Source: JABCZZ01 sp964454545 | Lineage (GTDB): Bacteria > Pseudomonadota > Alphaproteobacteria > Rickettsiales > JABCZZ01 | Assembly: GCA_964454545.1 (NCBI GenBank) | Contig: CAYVTI010000014.1 | Location: forward strand, 1-50,620 | DNA: 50,620 nucleotides | Direction: 5' to 3' | Shown here: positions 41,091 to 49,877 of the stretch, one piece after another | Layout: each line of letters starts with the position of its first letter | How positions within the stretch are numbered: position 1 is the stretch's first letter | The notes under the pieces: model-generated | The model's database searches: none | What the model was told of the DNA's origin: nothing | Seen by the model: only the letters and a program-made list of their open reading frames with translations | Made by a program: the position numbers and the translations under genes

Positions 41091-41359
41091 TTCAGCTCTT
41101 TGGGCGAGCGCGCCACGATTTCAAGCGCGTGCATGCCGCCGCGAAACAGATCGGCCAGCGCCTCATTAATCAGGCGATGGCGATCCACACGCGAAAGGTC
41201 ATTGAATTCTTCAGAGACGATTTCTATGAAAAAATGCGTTTCCGGCCTTGCCCTTTCACCCATATGCCCGAAATGCTTCAGAGACTCGTCAACAATTTTT
41301 AGATGCAGCGGCTCAAAAGCGGCCTCCAGTTTTTTTCGCATCAGCTCTATTTTCTTCAT
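41087..41359 (-). CDS. bolA: BolA family protein
   Basis: 90-residue BolA-like protein: helix-strand-helix with HMGERARPETHFFIEIVSEE and the conserved histidine in LSRVDRHRLINEAL, followed by GGMHALEIVARSP. Members bind Fe-S clusters with monothiol glutaredoxins. ATG 41359 follows GGGG; the longer frame to 41416 would overlap engB. Confidence 0.9.
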   Translation of the reverse strand: MKKIELMRKKLEAAFEPLHLKIVDESLKHFGHMGERARPETHFFIEIVSEEFNDLSRVDRHRLINEALADLFRGGMHALEIVARSPKELK

Positions 41360-41393
41360 GGCATTTTCCCCAGTACCCCTGTAATTATCTTTT

Positions 41394-41987
41394 TTATGAA
41401 AATTGTTCAAGTTCATTGCGTAACGTATCTATACCCTGTTTCTTTTCGGCACTGGTCGTGAGGATTTCAGGATGCGCCGCCGGGTGTTTTTTCAGCGTCT
41501 GAATAGAGGCTTCTATCAGGAGCGGTAGCGCGGACGGCTTTATCTTGTCCGATTTGGTCAGGATTACCTGGTAGCTTACCGCAGTTTCATCCAGCAACTC
41601 CATAATCTGCGTATCGGCTTCCTTGATGCCGTGCCTGGAATCGATGAGCATGCATACGCGGCGCAGGTTGGGACGGCCTGCAAGATAGAGTTTCACCAGC
41701 CTTGTCCATGCCCTTACTTCCTTTTTCGGGGCCTTCGCATAGCCGTAGCCCGGCAGGTCGACCAGCATAAGCCTGTCTGCAAGCCTGAAAAAATTTATCT
41801 CTTTCGTGCGGCCCGGCATGTTTGAAGCTTTTGCAAGGGTCTTCCGATTGGTTAATGCATTGATGAGGCTTGATTTTCCCACATTCGATCTTCCTGCAAA
41901 AGCAATTTCGGGCAAATTGGGCGGGGGCAGTAATTCCATATCCGTGCCCCCCATCACAAATTCGCAGGATTTCAGAAATATACTCAT
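41394..41987 (-). CDS. engB: Ribosome biogenesis GTPase EngB (YihA/YsxC)
   Basis: 197-residue GTPase for 50S ribosome assembly. G1 FAGRSNVGKSSLINAL, G2 region PGRTKEINFF, G3 LVDLPGYGYAKAPK and G4 LTKSDKI are all present, with spacing typical of EngB. It is followed by bolA 34 bp downstream. Length normal. Confidence 0.97.
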   Translation of the reverse strand: MSIFLKSCEFVMGGTDMELLPPPNLPEIAFAGRSNVGKSSLINALTNRKTLAKASNMPGRTKEINFFRLADRLMLVDLPGYGYAKAPKKEVRAWTRLVKLYLAGRPNLRRVCMLIDSRHGIKEADTQIMELLDETAVSYQVILTKSDKIKPSALPLLIEASIQTLKKHPAAHPEILTTSAEKKQGIDTLRNELEQFS

Positions 41988-42075
41988 ATTTGTAACAGAA
42001 TATTCACAATATCAGCCTGATATTTTGTTATTATATAGATTGGAAGATTAGGCAAGGCTTGGCAGTATCAGTGAT

Positions 42076-42726
42076 ATGGCGAATTTCATAAAAGATAAAG
42101 TAATTACTAAGGAAACAGGGATTGTATTCGCATCAGAAGCCGTTTCCGCGCTTGGAGCTTTTATCATAGAGCCGGTATTCAGAAAAAACATTCACCGTCC
42201 GGATAATAAAATCAAGAAAACGCTAGCCAGGCTGATAGAACCCCATCTTTCTCAGATTGAGAAAAGCGTCAATGTAGGTCATGAACTGCATGCTTTTTAT
42301 GAGGCGGAGCATGGAGACAAGCCTCGCAGGCATTACCGGGATCTGTCGCGGGAGGAACGTGCCGAGAGGATTGCAGATACCTTAATTGAGGGAGGCACCA
42401 TATTTCTTGCTGAGAACGCCATAGCTACGGCAATCCAGTATGCGCTCAAGGGGGCGACCGGCTCCCGTATAAATCCTATTAAAACCGGCATTGCCGGGGC
42501 TGCCACCCATCTCGGCCTTATAGGAGTCTCCATGACCTTTCTTTCCAAGCCAACGGAGTGGGTATTCCACAAAATGGCGGACATATTGCCAAAGATTACC
42601 GGCATGAGCGAGGAAAAAGCCAAGAAAACCGCCAGGAACCTGACCTACGTCATAACTCCCAGCTTTCTTGCGGGTTTGACTGAAGCCGTTGTGGCCAACC
42701 TGAACGGTAACGGGCACAAAAAATAG
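42076..42726 (+). CDS. Hypothetical protein
   Basis: 216-residue protein, no recognised family. It has an N-terminal SEAVSALGAFIIEPVF segment, a charged middle with an Arg/Glu-rich stretch (DLSREERAERIADTLIEGG), then glycine/alanine-rich hydrophobic segments (ATGSRINPIKTGIAGAATH, LGLIGVSMTFL) that may be membrane-associated. It is a single gene divergent from engB and upstream of the IS1595-type element. Confidence 0.7.
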   Translation: MANFIKDKVITKETGIVFASEAVSALGAFIIEPVFRKNIHRPDNKIKKTLARLIEPHLSQIEKSVNVGHELHAFYEAEHGDKPRRHYRDLSREERAERIADTLIEGGTIFLAENAIATAIQYALKGATGSRINPIKTGIAGAATHLGLIGVSMTFLSKPTEWVFHKMADILPKITGMSEEKAKKTARNLTYVITPSFLAGLTEAVVANLNGNGHKK

Positions 42727-42847
42727 CCAGCGGAATTCTCCCTCTAAAACTGAGGGTAGAATAGTTAGCTATAATTAACCATTTATTAACTTTTTTGTGC
42801 CAAAAAAGCAACAGAGGAGCTTATGGGAAAACTATAAGAAATATACA

Positions 42848-42855
42848 ATGAGTTA
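42848..42855. repeat. Target-site duplication, left
   Basis: ATGAGTTA, identical to 44704-44711 on the far side of the insertion element. Eight bases is the expected length for the IS1595 family. Confidence 0.9.
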
Positions 42856-42887
42856 CGCAATTATCACCTTTACATACGTTTTGACGG

Positions 42888-43649
42888 ATGGTATGCCAAG
42901 AAATTATGGCAAATCTCTTTGGAAAAATCATGTCTTATTTTAAGCGCCTTTTGTCTGGTGTTGTGCTTTCAGCAATATCAGGTGGAATTACCAAAGCCTT
43001 TCACTTGGATGGAAGGGTAGCTCATATGATAGCAATAGTCACTGGACTAGATATTGATCCTTTAGGTATTTTGATAGCGGTGTCAGGTATATTCGGATTA
43101 ATTGGATTAATATTCTGGCCTAGAATAGAGAGCAGGTTTTTAGTTTCCAAGCAATTTGCAATTACAGCTACACCGCCAGATAGCCCAATAATTGAATCCC
43201 CCTCTACACCTTTATTGCAAGATAATAAGACTGAATCCCGATATATGTCAGCTTATGAGGCCATCAGTTATATTGCTAAAGAGTCTGAATGGGGATTTTT
43301 AATACGCAACACCGTATCGGATGAAGGAATGCGTAAAATGCCTATGCTTGAGGCTCCTATTGCTTTTAGGAAGGCTGCCAGAGAAGGCAAGATAACCGTA
43401 TTAGGAAGAAAGAATGATAAAGGGACGCACATTTCTATCCCGGCTGACGAATGGGAGAGTATTCAACTAGACATGTTAAATATTCAGGGGAATATTACAA
43501 CTCCTGCGGTCCCTAACAGGGAAGATGTGCCATTCTATACTTATATCCAAGTCTTAAGAGAAGAAGTTTACACAGCATTTCCTAAAAAACCATCTCTTGA
43601 GTCTTCGGAAATCATAGTTGCTAAAGGTGACAATATGGAGATAGCGTAA
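42888..43649 (+). CDS. Passenger protein of the IS1595 element, unknown function
   Basis: 253-residue protein lying inside the element. Two hydrophobic segments near the N-terminus (about 25-45 and 57-80), a proline/serine-rich linker (~93-113), then a soluble domain beginning SAYEAISYIAKESEWG and including GRKNDKGTHISIPADEW. No enzyme motif is seen. Start could be ATG 42888 or ATG 42906. It is separated from the second passenger gene by 3 bp. Confidence 0.75.
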   Translation: MVCQEIMANLFGKIMSYFKRLLSGVVLSAISGGITKAFHLDGRVAHMIAIVTGLDIDPLGILIAVSGIFGLIGLIFWPRIESRFLVSKQFAITATPPDSPIIESPSTPLLQDNKTESRYMSAYEAISYIAKESEWGFLIRNTVSDEGMRKMPMLEAPIAFRKAAREGKITVLGRKNDKGTHISIPADEWESIQLDMLNIQGNITTPAVPNREDVPFYTYIQVLREEVYTAFPKKPSLESSEIIVAKGDNMEIA

Positions 43650-43652
43650 GGT

Positions 43653-43877
43653 ATGTCGCATGGGAAGAACATAACTCTTAAAGAAGCTCTCTCCGCTGGT
43701 AAGTTGGAGCAATTTATCCAAGAGCGGGAACATTTGAAATACGATCCCGAAGCCTTTAACTCTGCTATTGAGAAACTTGCGGGTAAGTCGAAAGCAACTC
43801 AGGCAACATCATCGCGGGGTTCTTCCGGGAATTATAGCGGTAAGAAAACTCGTCAGCGTAAGCAGAAAGATGCTTAG
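43653..43877 (+). CDS. Small passenger protein of the IS1595 element
   Basis: 74-residue protein: an acidic/hydrophobic N-terminal half (TLKEALSAGKLEQFIQEREH) and a Ser/Lys/Arg-rich tail (RGSSGNYSGKKTRQRKQK). Its 3' end overlaps the transposase 3' end on the opposite strand by 113 bp. It is probably translated with the gene before it. Function unknown. Confidence 0.6.
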   Translation: MSHGKNITLKEALSAGKLEQFIQEREHLKYDPEAFNSAIEKLAGKSKATQATSSRGSSGNYSGKKTRQRKQKDA

Positions 43878-44637
43878 GGGATACATGCACATGCGTACCG
43901 CGAATGGATACTTGCAACCTAGACCAGAAGCCTTCCATACTGTTTACATGTACGTTATCGCGCACAAATTCCTTGCGTCCGTGATTAACGGTTTCGTGTT
44001 CATAGCCTTGTTCCGCAAGTGTAGCGTAAGAGCGCAGTTCATCACTATGAATGGTGGAACCTTTTACAATGCCAGCCTCTATAATCGGATAGAGCGTCTT
44101 ACGCTTCACATTCGGAACTACTTGAGTTTTGACCCTGCCTTGCTTCTCAAGCATACCGAAAACAACTGTTTTACCTTCGGCTCCGCGCCCTCTTTTGCCA
44201 CCAGACCGCTTGCCGCCTACCATAGATTCGTCAATTTCTACCGTACCAGAAAGCGGATCATTGCCGTTAACCTTCCCCATGTGGATACGGATTTCACGCG
44301 CCATGCGCCATGCAGTTTTGTAAGGTATGCCAAGTTGCCTTTCCAGTTCCTTCGCTGGAACGCCGTGGCGACTACTGGTAAACAGGTAAATAGCATGAAA
44401 CCAGTATTGCAGAGGCAAATGGGTATTTTCAAACAGCGTCCCTACACAGGGATGAACATGATCACCGCACCACTGGCAGCTAAAAGCCTTTTCCGAAGCA
44501 AGGCGATAAAATTTGGCATCGCGTCCGCATTTGCGGCATTGATGCTCAAGCCCATAACGCACTTCCATGATATGCTCAAGGCAAGCATCATCATTGGGGA
44601 ACTGCTTAAAGAACTCGCGGAAAGAAACGCTTTTCAT
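43765..44637 (-). CDS. IS1595-family transposase (ISXO2-like DDE domain)
   Basis: 290-residue transposase. An N-terminal zinc-ribbon (CRKCGRDAKFYR, then CQWCGDHVHP) precedes an HTH region (KELERQLGIPYKTAWRMA) and the ISXO2-like catalytic core: first Asp in TVEIDESMVGGKR, second in STIHSDELRSY, and the third acidic/Asn position in HVNSMEGFWSRLQVSIRG. The gene is intact and 44 bp inside the right inverted repeat. Confidence 0.95.
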   Translation of the reverse strand: MKSVSFREFFKQFPNDDACLEHIMEVRYGLEHQCRKCGRDAKFYRLASEKAFSCQWCGDHVHPCVGTLFENTHLPLQYWFHAIYLFTSSRHGVPAKELERQLGIPYKTAWRMAREIRIHMGKVNGNDPLSGTVEIDESMVGGKRSGGKRGRGAEGKTVVFGMLEKQGRVKTQVVPNVKRKTLYPIIEAGIVKGSTIHSDELRSYATLAEQGYEHETVNHGRKEFVRDNVHVNSMEGFWSRLQVSIRGTHVHVSPKHLSAYADEFSYRYNSRKNPAMMLPELLSTYPQVSQ

Positions 44638-44703
44638 AAAAACCTCTTAACTTATGAGGTAAATCTAGCATGACTTATACCGTATGTAAAGGTGATAATT
44701 GCG

Positions 44704-44711
44704 ATGAGTTA
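44704..44711. repeat. Target-site duplication, right
   Basis: ATGAGTTA, matching 42848-42855. It sits 21 bp upstream of the next gene start. Confidence 0.9.
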
Positions 44712-44732
44712 AATAAGAAGGGTGAGGAAATT

Positions 44733-45122
44733 ATGCGTCAAGGACTGATTGCCGAACTGAAACTGGAGATTGAAAACCGTCTCAGGATTTTTCTGGAAAG
44801 CGAAGGCATTGAGCTGAGAGTTGCTGCCAATGACAATATGACCGGGAATAATCCTTTTATAGAACTTGAGGCTATCGACGATGTCGTCCTTCCCGCCAAT
44901 AAATTACTGTTTGAAATAAAAGTGGTGCTTGGGCTTTTGAACAAGCCCTGGAAAAACGATGCCCTTGTAAAAGGGATTTATTATGCGCTGCACCCGCACA
45001 ACCTTACGCTTTCAGAGCTTACCGTATTGCTGATGAGCATGCATATCGAGCCCGTGGACGCTCCCGACGGCGAAACAAAGCGTAAACGCACCGTCATGCG
45101 CTATATTGTAGAGGAATGCTGA
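44733..45122 (+). CDS. Hypothetical protein, expression possibly altered by IS insertion
   Basis: 129-residue soluble protein with no recognised domain (IAELKLEIENRLRIFLESEG at the start, later LSELTVLLMSMHIEPVDAPD). ATG 44733 is preceded by GTGAGGAAA; the longer frame runs into the IS element. The element inserted 29 bp upstream of this start, so the native promoter is now 1.9 kb away. Confidence 0.7.
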   Translation: MRQGLIAELKLEIENRLRIFLESEGIELRVAANDNMTGNNPFIELEAIDDVVLPANKLLFEIKVVLGLLNKPWKNDALVKGIYYALHPHNLTLSELTVLLMSMHIEPVDAPDGETKRKRTVMRYIVEEC

Positions 45123-45133
45123 TAAACCCGAAG

Positions 45134-45637
45134 CTACTTGCCAGAGGGAGTAAATTTCTTGATAACGGTTATGCATTGGCCGATACTACAGATGGCTGAA
45201 GAGGTATCCGGCGCGGATTGTGCGCAGGTATCTATGCAGGCTCCCTTGCATATCGCTGTTTCTACTTTGGTTTTATGTGTTTTATTTACTGCAAGGCTCG
45301 TATTGCAGGGAACATGGGCAAGTCCACAATCATTTGTTGTTTTACATATAAACCATAGATCTGGCAGCTTTGCTGCTTTTCGCGTTATGCTATCGTAACT
45401 TTCTGTCGGTTCTGATGGTGACTCTGGCGATAGGGGGAGCCCGTTCACATGGGTGACGGTTAGTCCGGGGGCATTATATTGATAGTTGGTAGTATCTGTG
45501 CCACCGGTGATTGTTATGCCGCCGGTTCCGCTTCCCGGATCAACCATCCTATTGGTTTTCGCTTCAGCATGTACGGCAGCGAGCGTCATCAGAGAAAAAA
45601 GAAACATACACCAGAATTCGTTAAATGCTCTCACCAA
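45134..45637 (-). CDS. Putative secreted cysteine-containing protein
   Basis: 167-residue protein with a signal peptide (about 1-26, ending VHAEA). The mature part begins with a Gly/Thr-rich stretch, and its C-terminal half contains eight cysteines (CKTTNDCGLAHVPC, then CKGACIDTC and CSIGQC), which could form disulfides in the periplasm or outside the cell. No family recognised. It converges on the gene at 44733. Confidence 0.65.
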   Translation of the reverse strand: MVRAFNEFWCMFLFSLMTLAAVHAEAKTNRMVDPGSGTGGITITGGTDTTNYQYNAPGLTVTHVNGLPLSPESPSEPTESYDSITRKAAKLPDLWFICKTTNDCGLAHVPCNTSLAVNKTHKTKVETAICKGACIDTCAQSAPDTSSAICSIGQCITVIKKFTPSGK

Positions 45638-45676
45638 TCCCTGACTTTCGGTAATATTGCCGACACTAGAGCTTGC

Positions 45677-46978
45677 TTAGACCAACAACAGGCTCGGGTT
45701 TTCCATATAACGCTTGAACGCCGCAAGGAATTCCGCCCCGAGCGCGCCGTCGACCACGCGGTGATCGACTGACAAAGTGGCATCCATGGCATGGGCGGTG
45801 ACCATATGGCCCTTTTTGACCACGACCCTTTCCTCGCTTGCGCCTACCGCGAGGATGCAGCCCTGCGGGGGGTTGATGATGGCGGCGAAATGCTTTACGC
45901 CGTACATGCCGAGATTGGATATGCTGAACCCGCCGCCCTGGAACTCTTCCGGCTTTAATTTCCCGGCGCGCGCGCGTGCCGCCAGATCCTTCATTTCGCT
46001 GGAGATCTGGATGGCGGTTTTCTGGTCGGCATTGCGTATGATGGGGGTAATCAACCCGCCTTCGGTTGCCACCGCTACCGATATGTCGATGTTGTTAAAG
46101 CGCAGGATGGCTTCTTCCGTCCACATGGCATTGGCGCCCGGAATGCGTTTGAGGGCAAGCGCTGTAGCCTTGATGATGAGGTCGTTGACGGAGAGTTTAT
46201 AGGCGGGCTTGCCGTCCTTACCGGCCAGAAGCTCTGCCTCGGTATTGAGTTCCCTGCGCACTTCGATCAGCTTGTCGAGCTCTATCGAGACGGTCAGATA
46301 AAAATGCGGGACAAATTGCTTGGATTCGGTCAGGCGCCTGGCGATAACCTTGCGCATGTTGTTGTTGGGAATGCTGGCATATTCCTGCGGGTTGCGGAAC
46401 ACCATGCCGCGCATGGTTCCCCCGGACGCTTTGGCATTTTCAACGTCAGCGCGGACAATGCGGCCATGCGGGCCGCTTCCCTGCACCATGCGCAGATCAA
46501 CGCCAGCCTGTGCTGCAATACGCTTGGCAAGCGGAGAGGCGAAGAGTTTAGTCGTGAGAGCCGAGTGGTGAGTGGTTTGTAAAGGCGGGGGTGAGGGAGG
46601 AACAAAGCTTGGAGCGGGAGGCAGGGCAGATTTGCTATCAACTTCCTTTATGCTTTCTTTTTTCTCACTCGTTACTCCACTTTCAACTCTGGCCGCTTCC
46701 TTCGGCTTATAACTGTCCAGCGCTTTTTTGTCTTCGCCATCAGCCAGAAGAAGGGCGATCACTTCATTGACCTTTACGCCCTGCGCGCCTTCCTTGATGA
46801 AAATTTTGCCGAGCGTGCCTTCATCCACGGCTTCCACTTCCATAGTCGCCTTGTCGGTTTCGATTTCAGCGATGACTTGTCCCGCCTTAATCTTATCGCC
46901 TTCCTTCTTTACCCATTTTGCCAGGTTGCCTTCCGTCATGGTGGGCGACAAGGCAGGCATCAGTATTTCAATCGGCAT
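45677..46978 (-). CDS. pdhC: Pyruvate dehydrogenase E2, dihydrolipoamide acetyltransferase
   Basis: 433-residue E2 core enzyme. One lipoyl domain with lipoyl-lysine Lys43 in EIETDKATMEVE, a peripheral-subunit-binding domain (FASPLAKRIAAQAGVDLRMV, then GSGPHGRIVRADVENA), and the catalytic domain with DHRVVDGALGAEFL containing the active-site histidine. One lipoyl domain is usual for alphaproteobacterial PdhC. It is the last gene of the pdh cluster; the E3 subunit (lpd) is not in the window. Confidence 0.96.
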   Translation of the reverse strand: MPIEILMPALSPTMTEGNLAKWVKKEGDKIKAGQVIAEIETDKATMEVEAVDEGTLGKIFIKEGAQGVKVNEVIALLLADGEDKKALDSYKPKEAARVESGVTSEKKESIKEVDSKSALPPAPSFVPPSPPPLQTTHHSALTTKLFASPLAKRIAAQAGVDLRMVQGSGPHGRIVRADVENAKASGGTMRGMVFRNPQEYASIPNNNMRKVIARRLTESKQFVPHFYLTVSIELDKLIEVRRELNTEAELLAGKDGKPAYKLSVNDLIIKATALALKRIPGANAMWTEEAILRFNNIDISVAVATEGGLITPIIRNADQKTAIQISSEMKDLAARARAGKLKPEEFQGGGFSISNLGMYGVKHFAAIINPPQGCILAVGASEERVVVKKGHMVTAHAMDATLSVDHRVVDGALGAEFLAAFKRYMENPSLLLV

Positions 46979-47017
46979 AGCATTGCTCTTAAGTTAATAT
47001 GTATCTGGGGCCTGTTA

Positions 47018-47479
47018 TTATTCGACCGGGGCCGGAGTTGCAAGCGTATTGCAGTTCGCGCCGCCGTTATTATAGGAATTGACATTGGCGCTTGCGGCAA
47101 ATCCTTTTTTAATCAGCACGGACATTAATTCAAGCGCTTTGCTGGCAGGAGAAACCCTGAAGCTCACATTTCCGCTGAAGACATATTGCGCATTGCCCAT
47201 CGCATTATAATTCTGCGGGTGCACATTATAATTCATCGACTGTACGGCAAACTCCTCTATCCCCGCTTCTTTTGCGGTTTTCTCGATCTCAGCGATTTTG
47301 TCGTCAAAACGGTTCTTTATGGCGCCTACATCCGATTCCGTCGAATTGAAAGTCACGGTGATTTGCGCGCTTTCGTTAAGGCACGGATTGATCGCCGCGA
47401 CCTTGGCCTGGGTGATGACAGGGGGATAGAGGATTGCCATAACCACGAAAGCCACGGCGGTAAAGAGTAATCTTGTCAT
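47018..47479 (-). CDS. SIMPL-domain (DUF541)-like periplasmic protein, short
   Basis: 153-residue protein with a signal peptide (about 1-25) and a beta-alpha pattern similar to the SIMPL/DUF541 domain (ITVTFNSTESDVGAIKNRFD, then KEAGIEEFAVQSMNYNVHPQ). Two cysteines are in the mature chain. AGGAGG precedes the start. It lies between the longer SIMPL gene and pdhC on the same strand. Confidence 0.65.
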   Translation of the reverse strand: MTRLLFTAVAFVVMAILYPPVITQAKVAAINPCLNESAQITVTFNSTESDVGAIKNRFDDKIAEIEKTAKEAGIEEFAVQSMNYNVHPQNYNAMGNAQYVFSGNVSFRVSPASKALELMSVLIKKGFAASANVNSYNNGGANCNTLATPAPVE

Positions 47480-47493
47480 AAAACCTCCTGCTG

Positions 47494-48198
47494 TTATTTG
47501 AGTTGATAGGTAACGGTCACGCTCTGGCGTATTTCTATGAGGCCGGAGGGCAGTTCCGGCGCTGCGGAGCCGACCGACATGGGACCTGCCACTGCGCGCA
47601 CTCCCATCATAGGCAAGGGGCGGAACGGGCGGTTGACCTCAACATTTCCTTCTTCAATGGCCAGTGGCCTGTCCAGCGAAACTTTTGCCGTCTCGGCGAT
47701 ACGGCGCGCTTTTTCCGAAGCGCCCATAACCGCCTTCGCGAGCGTTTCTTCCTTTACCTGCGTTTCATCTTTCAAGGAAAAATACGCGCTTCCGATGTTC
47801 GTTATGCCAAGGCCTATGACCTGATCGATAAACTCGCCGAGTTTGGACAGATCGTCTAACTTGAAATTTATCGATGTCTGCGTCTGGTAGCCGCGCAGTT
47901 TCTGCTTGTTGAACTCATAATCATATATTGGCTCTATGGACATGTAACCCGTCTGCATGTCTTCCTTCTTTATTCCGAATTCTTTCGCAAGGTTCAGAAG
48001 CGCGCGCAGCTTTTCATCGTGCTTTTCCTTGGCTATGTTTATGCTGGCATTTTCTTCATGCACGGTGACGGGCAGCGTTACCTGATCCGGGGCGATCTTT
48101 GTCACCGCTTCGCCATGCACCGTTATGATAGCCGCCTTTTCCTCCGCCTGCGCGGCAAGCGGCAGGAGCAGCAGGAACAATAATGCCAGTTTACGCAT
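47494..48198 (-). CDS. SIMPL-domain (DUF541) periplasmic protein
   Basis: 234-residue protein with a signal peptide (about 1-18, ending AQA) and a full SIMPL/DUF541 domain: ITVHGEAVTKIAPDQVTLPV, KEDMQTGYMSIEPIYDYEF, GYQTQTSINFKLDDLSKLGE and the end region IEIRQSVTVTYQL. Function of the family is poorly defined; some members are linked to oxidative stress. It is 12 bp downstream of pdhB. Confidence 0.88.
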   Translation of the reverse strand: MRKLALLFLLLLPLAAQAEEKAAIITVHGEAVTKIAPDQVTLPVTVHEENASINIAKEKHDEKLRALLNLAKEFGIKKEDMQTGYMSIEPIYDYEFNKQKLRGYQTQTSINFKLDDLSKLGEFIDQVIGLGITNIGSAYFSLKDETQVKEETLAKAVMGASEKARRIAETAKVSLDRPLAIEEGNVEVNRPFRPLPMMGVRAVAGPMSVGSAAPELPSGLIEIRQSVTVTYQLK

Positions 48199-48210
48199 GA
48201 AGAGCCTCCG

Positions 48211-49200
48211 TTAGGGGTTGCTGCGGTAACACACTTTTTTTACGGCCTCTACGACATCCTGCACTTTCGGCAATGCGAGCTTTTCCAGGTTTGCGGCATA
48301 GGGCAGGGGAACGTCCCTGCCGGTCACGCGCTCTACGGGAGCATCGAGGTAATCGAACGCCTTTTCCATGATGATGGCGCAGATTTCCGAGCCGATCCCG
48401 GCTACCGGCCAGCCTTCTTCAATCGAAACGCAGCGGCTGGTTTTCTGCACGGACTCGACAATGGTATCGGTATCGAGCGGGCGCAGGGTGCGAAGATCAA
48501 TCACTTCGGCGCTTATGCCTTCTTTTTCCAGTTCTTCCGCGGCCTTGAGCGCCAGACCCACCGTGATGGAAAATGCGGTGAGAGTGACGTCGTTGCCTTC
48601 GCGCAGGACAGCCGCCTTGCCGATGGGTACGGTATAATCGCTGTCCTCCGGCACATCAAAGTTATGGCCGTAAAGAATTTCATTCTCAAGAAAGATGACC
48701 GGATTTGGATCGCGAATGGCGGATTTCAGAAGGCCTTTCGCATCAGCGGCGGAATAGGGAGAGATGACCTTAAGGCCCGGAACATGCGCGTACCAGCTTG
48801 CATAGCATTGTGAATGCTGCGCGGCCACGCGCGAAGCGGCGCCGTTCGGACCGCGGAATACAATGGGGCAGCGTATCTGCCCGCCGGACATATAATGCGT
48901 CTTGGCGGCGGAATTGATGATCTGATCCATCGCCTGCATGGCGAAGTTGAACGTCATGAACTCTACCACAGGCTTCAATCCCATCATGGCGGCGCCTACG
49001 CCAAGCCCTGCGAAGCCATGCTCGGTGATAGGGGTGTCGACAACTCGCCTGTCGCCGAATTCCTGCAGCAGTCCCTGCGTTACTTTATACGCGCCCTGAT
49101 ACTCGGCGACTTCCTCACCCATCACGAATACTTCCTTGTCGCGGCGCATTTCCTCCGCCATCGCGTCTCTTAAGGCATCTCTGACTGTCAATGTGGCCAT
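48211..49200 (-). CDS. pdhB: Pyruvate dehydrogenase E1 component, beta subunit
   Basis: 329-residue E1 beta. Recognised by TVRDALRDAMAEEMRRDKEV, VMGEEVAEYQGAYKVTQGLL, the TPITEHGFAGLGVGAAMMGL segment near the ThDP site, and the C-terminal transketolase domain (GNDVTLTAFSITVGLALKAA). It lacks the N-terminal lipoyl domain that some alphaproteobacterial PdhB proteins have. GAGG lies upstream of the ATG. It pairs with PdhA encoded upstream. Confidence 0.97.
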   Translation of the reverse strand: MATLTVRDALRDAMAEEMRRDKEVFVMGEEVAEYQGAYKVTQGLLQEFGDRRVVDTPITEHGFAGLGVGAAMMGLKPVVEFMTFNFAMQAMDQIINSAAKTHYMSGGQIRCPIVFRGPNGAASRVAAQHSQCYASWYAHVPGLKVISPYSAADAKGLLKSAIRDPNPVIFLENEILYGHNFDVPEDSDYTVPIGKAAVLREGNDVTLTAFSITVGLALKAAEELEKEGISAEVIDLRTLRPLDTDTIVESVQKTSRCVSIEEGWPVAGIGSEICAIIMEKAFDYLDAPVERVTGRDVPLPYAANLEKLALPKVQDVVEAVKKVCYRSNP

Positions 49201-49222
49201 CGTTTTCCATCCTCATCTATAT

Positions 49223-49852
49223 TTATGCTTTAGCTTCGTTTTGCTGCAATTCAGGTTTGAAATGAACATAAACCCCGATGCATACGCCTGCTATTACAGC
49301 GATTTTAATAATAAAACGCATGCTGAAATCGCCGCTTAACAGATAGTAAACCAGCGTCGTAACATCGCAAAGCATCACCAGGGCTACAAACAAAAGGGTA
49401 AGGCTAAGCAACTTCAACCGTATGGCCGGTATAAACTGGCCGGAAGTCTCCATCATTCTGTGGGCGAGGCGCGCGCTTATAAATAAAAGCGGCGCGCTTA
49501 CCAGTAAAATAGCCAAATCATAACGTATGAGAGCCGAAAAAGGGCCATTGTTGGAGAGAGGCGTTCTTTCGGGCAGGATGTAATCCAGGAACGTAAATAG
49601 GATAGATACTGCGGAATATAGGGTTATATATAGGACAATGCAGTAAAACAGGTTAATCGCGGCCAGTCTTGGTGATGCGTAGGCAGTTGGGAGCGGAACC
49701 AGAATCGGAAAAGCGCTATCGTGAAATTTTTTCCAGACGTCGTTTAGCTGATCACCAGACCATCCCGCATCTTTCAGAACGGCATTGATTTCGCTCCTGC
49801 TTTTTCCGGCTTTAGTGGCCTCTTTCACAAAATCGATAAGGATAGTCGACAT
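49223..49852 (-). CDS. DUF5671-like membrane protein within the pdh cluster
   Basis: 209-residue protein. The N-terminal ~45 residues form a small helical module (EATKAGKSRSEINAVLKDAGWSG), followed by five or so TM segments (for example LFYCIVLYITLYSAVSILFTF and LAILLVSAPLLFISARLAHR). The layout resembles DUF5671-family proteins, function unknown. It sits between pdhA and pdhB on the same strand with short gaps, so it should be expressed with them. Confidence 0.7.
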   Translation of the reverse strand: MSTILIDFVKEATKAGKSRSEINAVLKDAGWSGDQLNDVWKKFHDSAFPILVPLPTAYASPRLAAINLFYCIVLYITLYSAVSILFTFLDYILPERTPLSNNGPFSALIRYDLAILLVSAPLLFISARLAHRMMETSGQFIPAIRLKLLSLTLLFVALVMLCDVTTLVYYLLSGDFSMRFIIKIAVIAGVCIGVYVHFKPELQQNEAKA

Positions 49853-49877
49853 AATCTCCTCAATTTACGCGCAGGCA

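Larger units (their letters stand above)
42856..44703. mobile_element. Complete IS1595-family insertion element with passenger genes
   Basis: A 1848-bp element bounded by perfect 23-bp inverted repeats: CGCAATTATCACCTTTACAT plus ACG at 42856-42878, and its exact complement at 44681-44703. It is flanked by an 8-bp ATGAGTTA duplication. It contains a transposase (43765-44637, minus) and two genes on the other strand. Perfect ends and intact reading frames suggest recent insertion. Confidence 0.93.
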
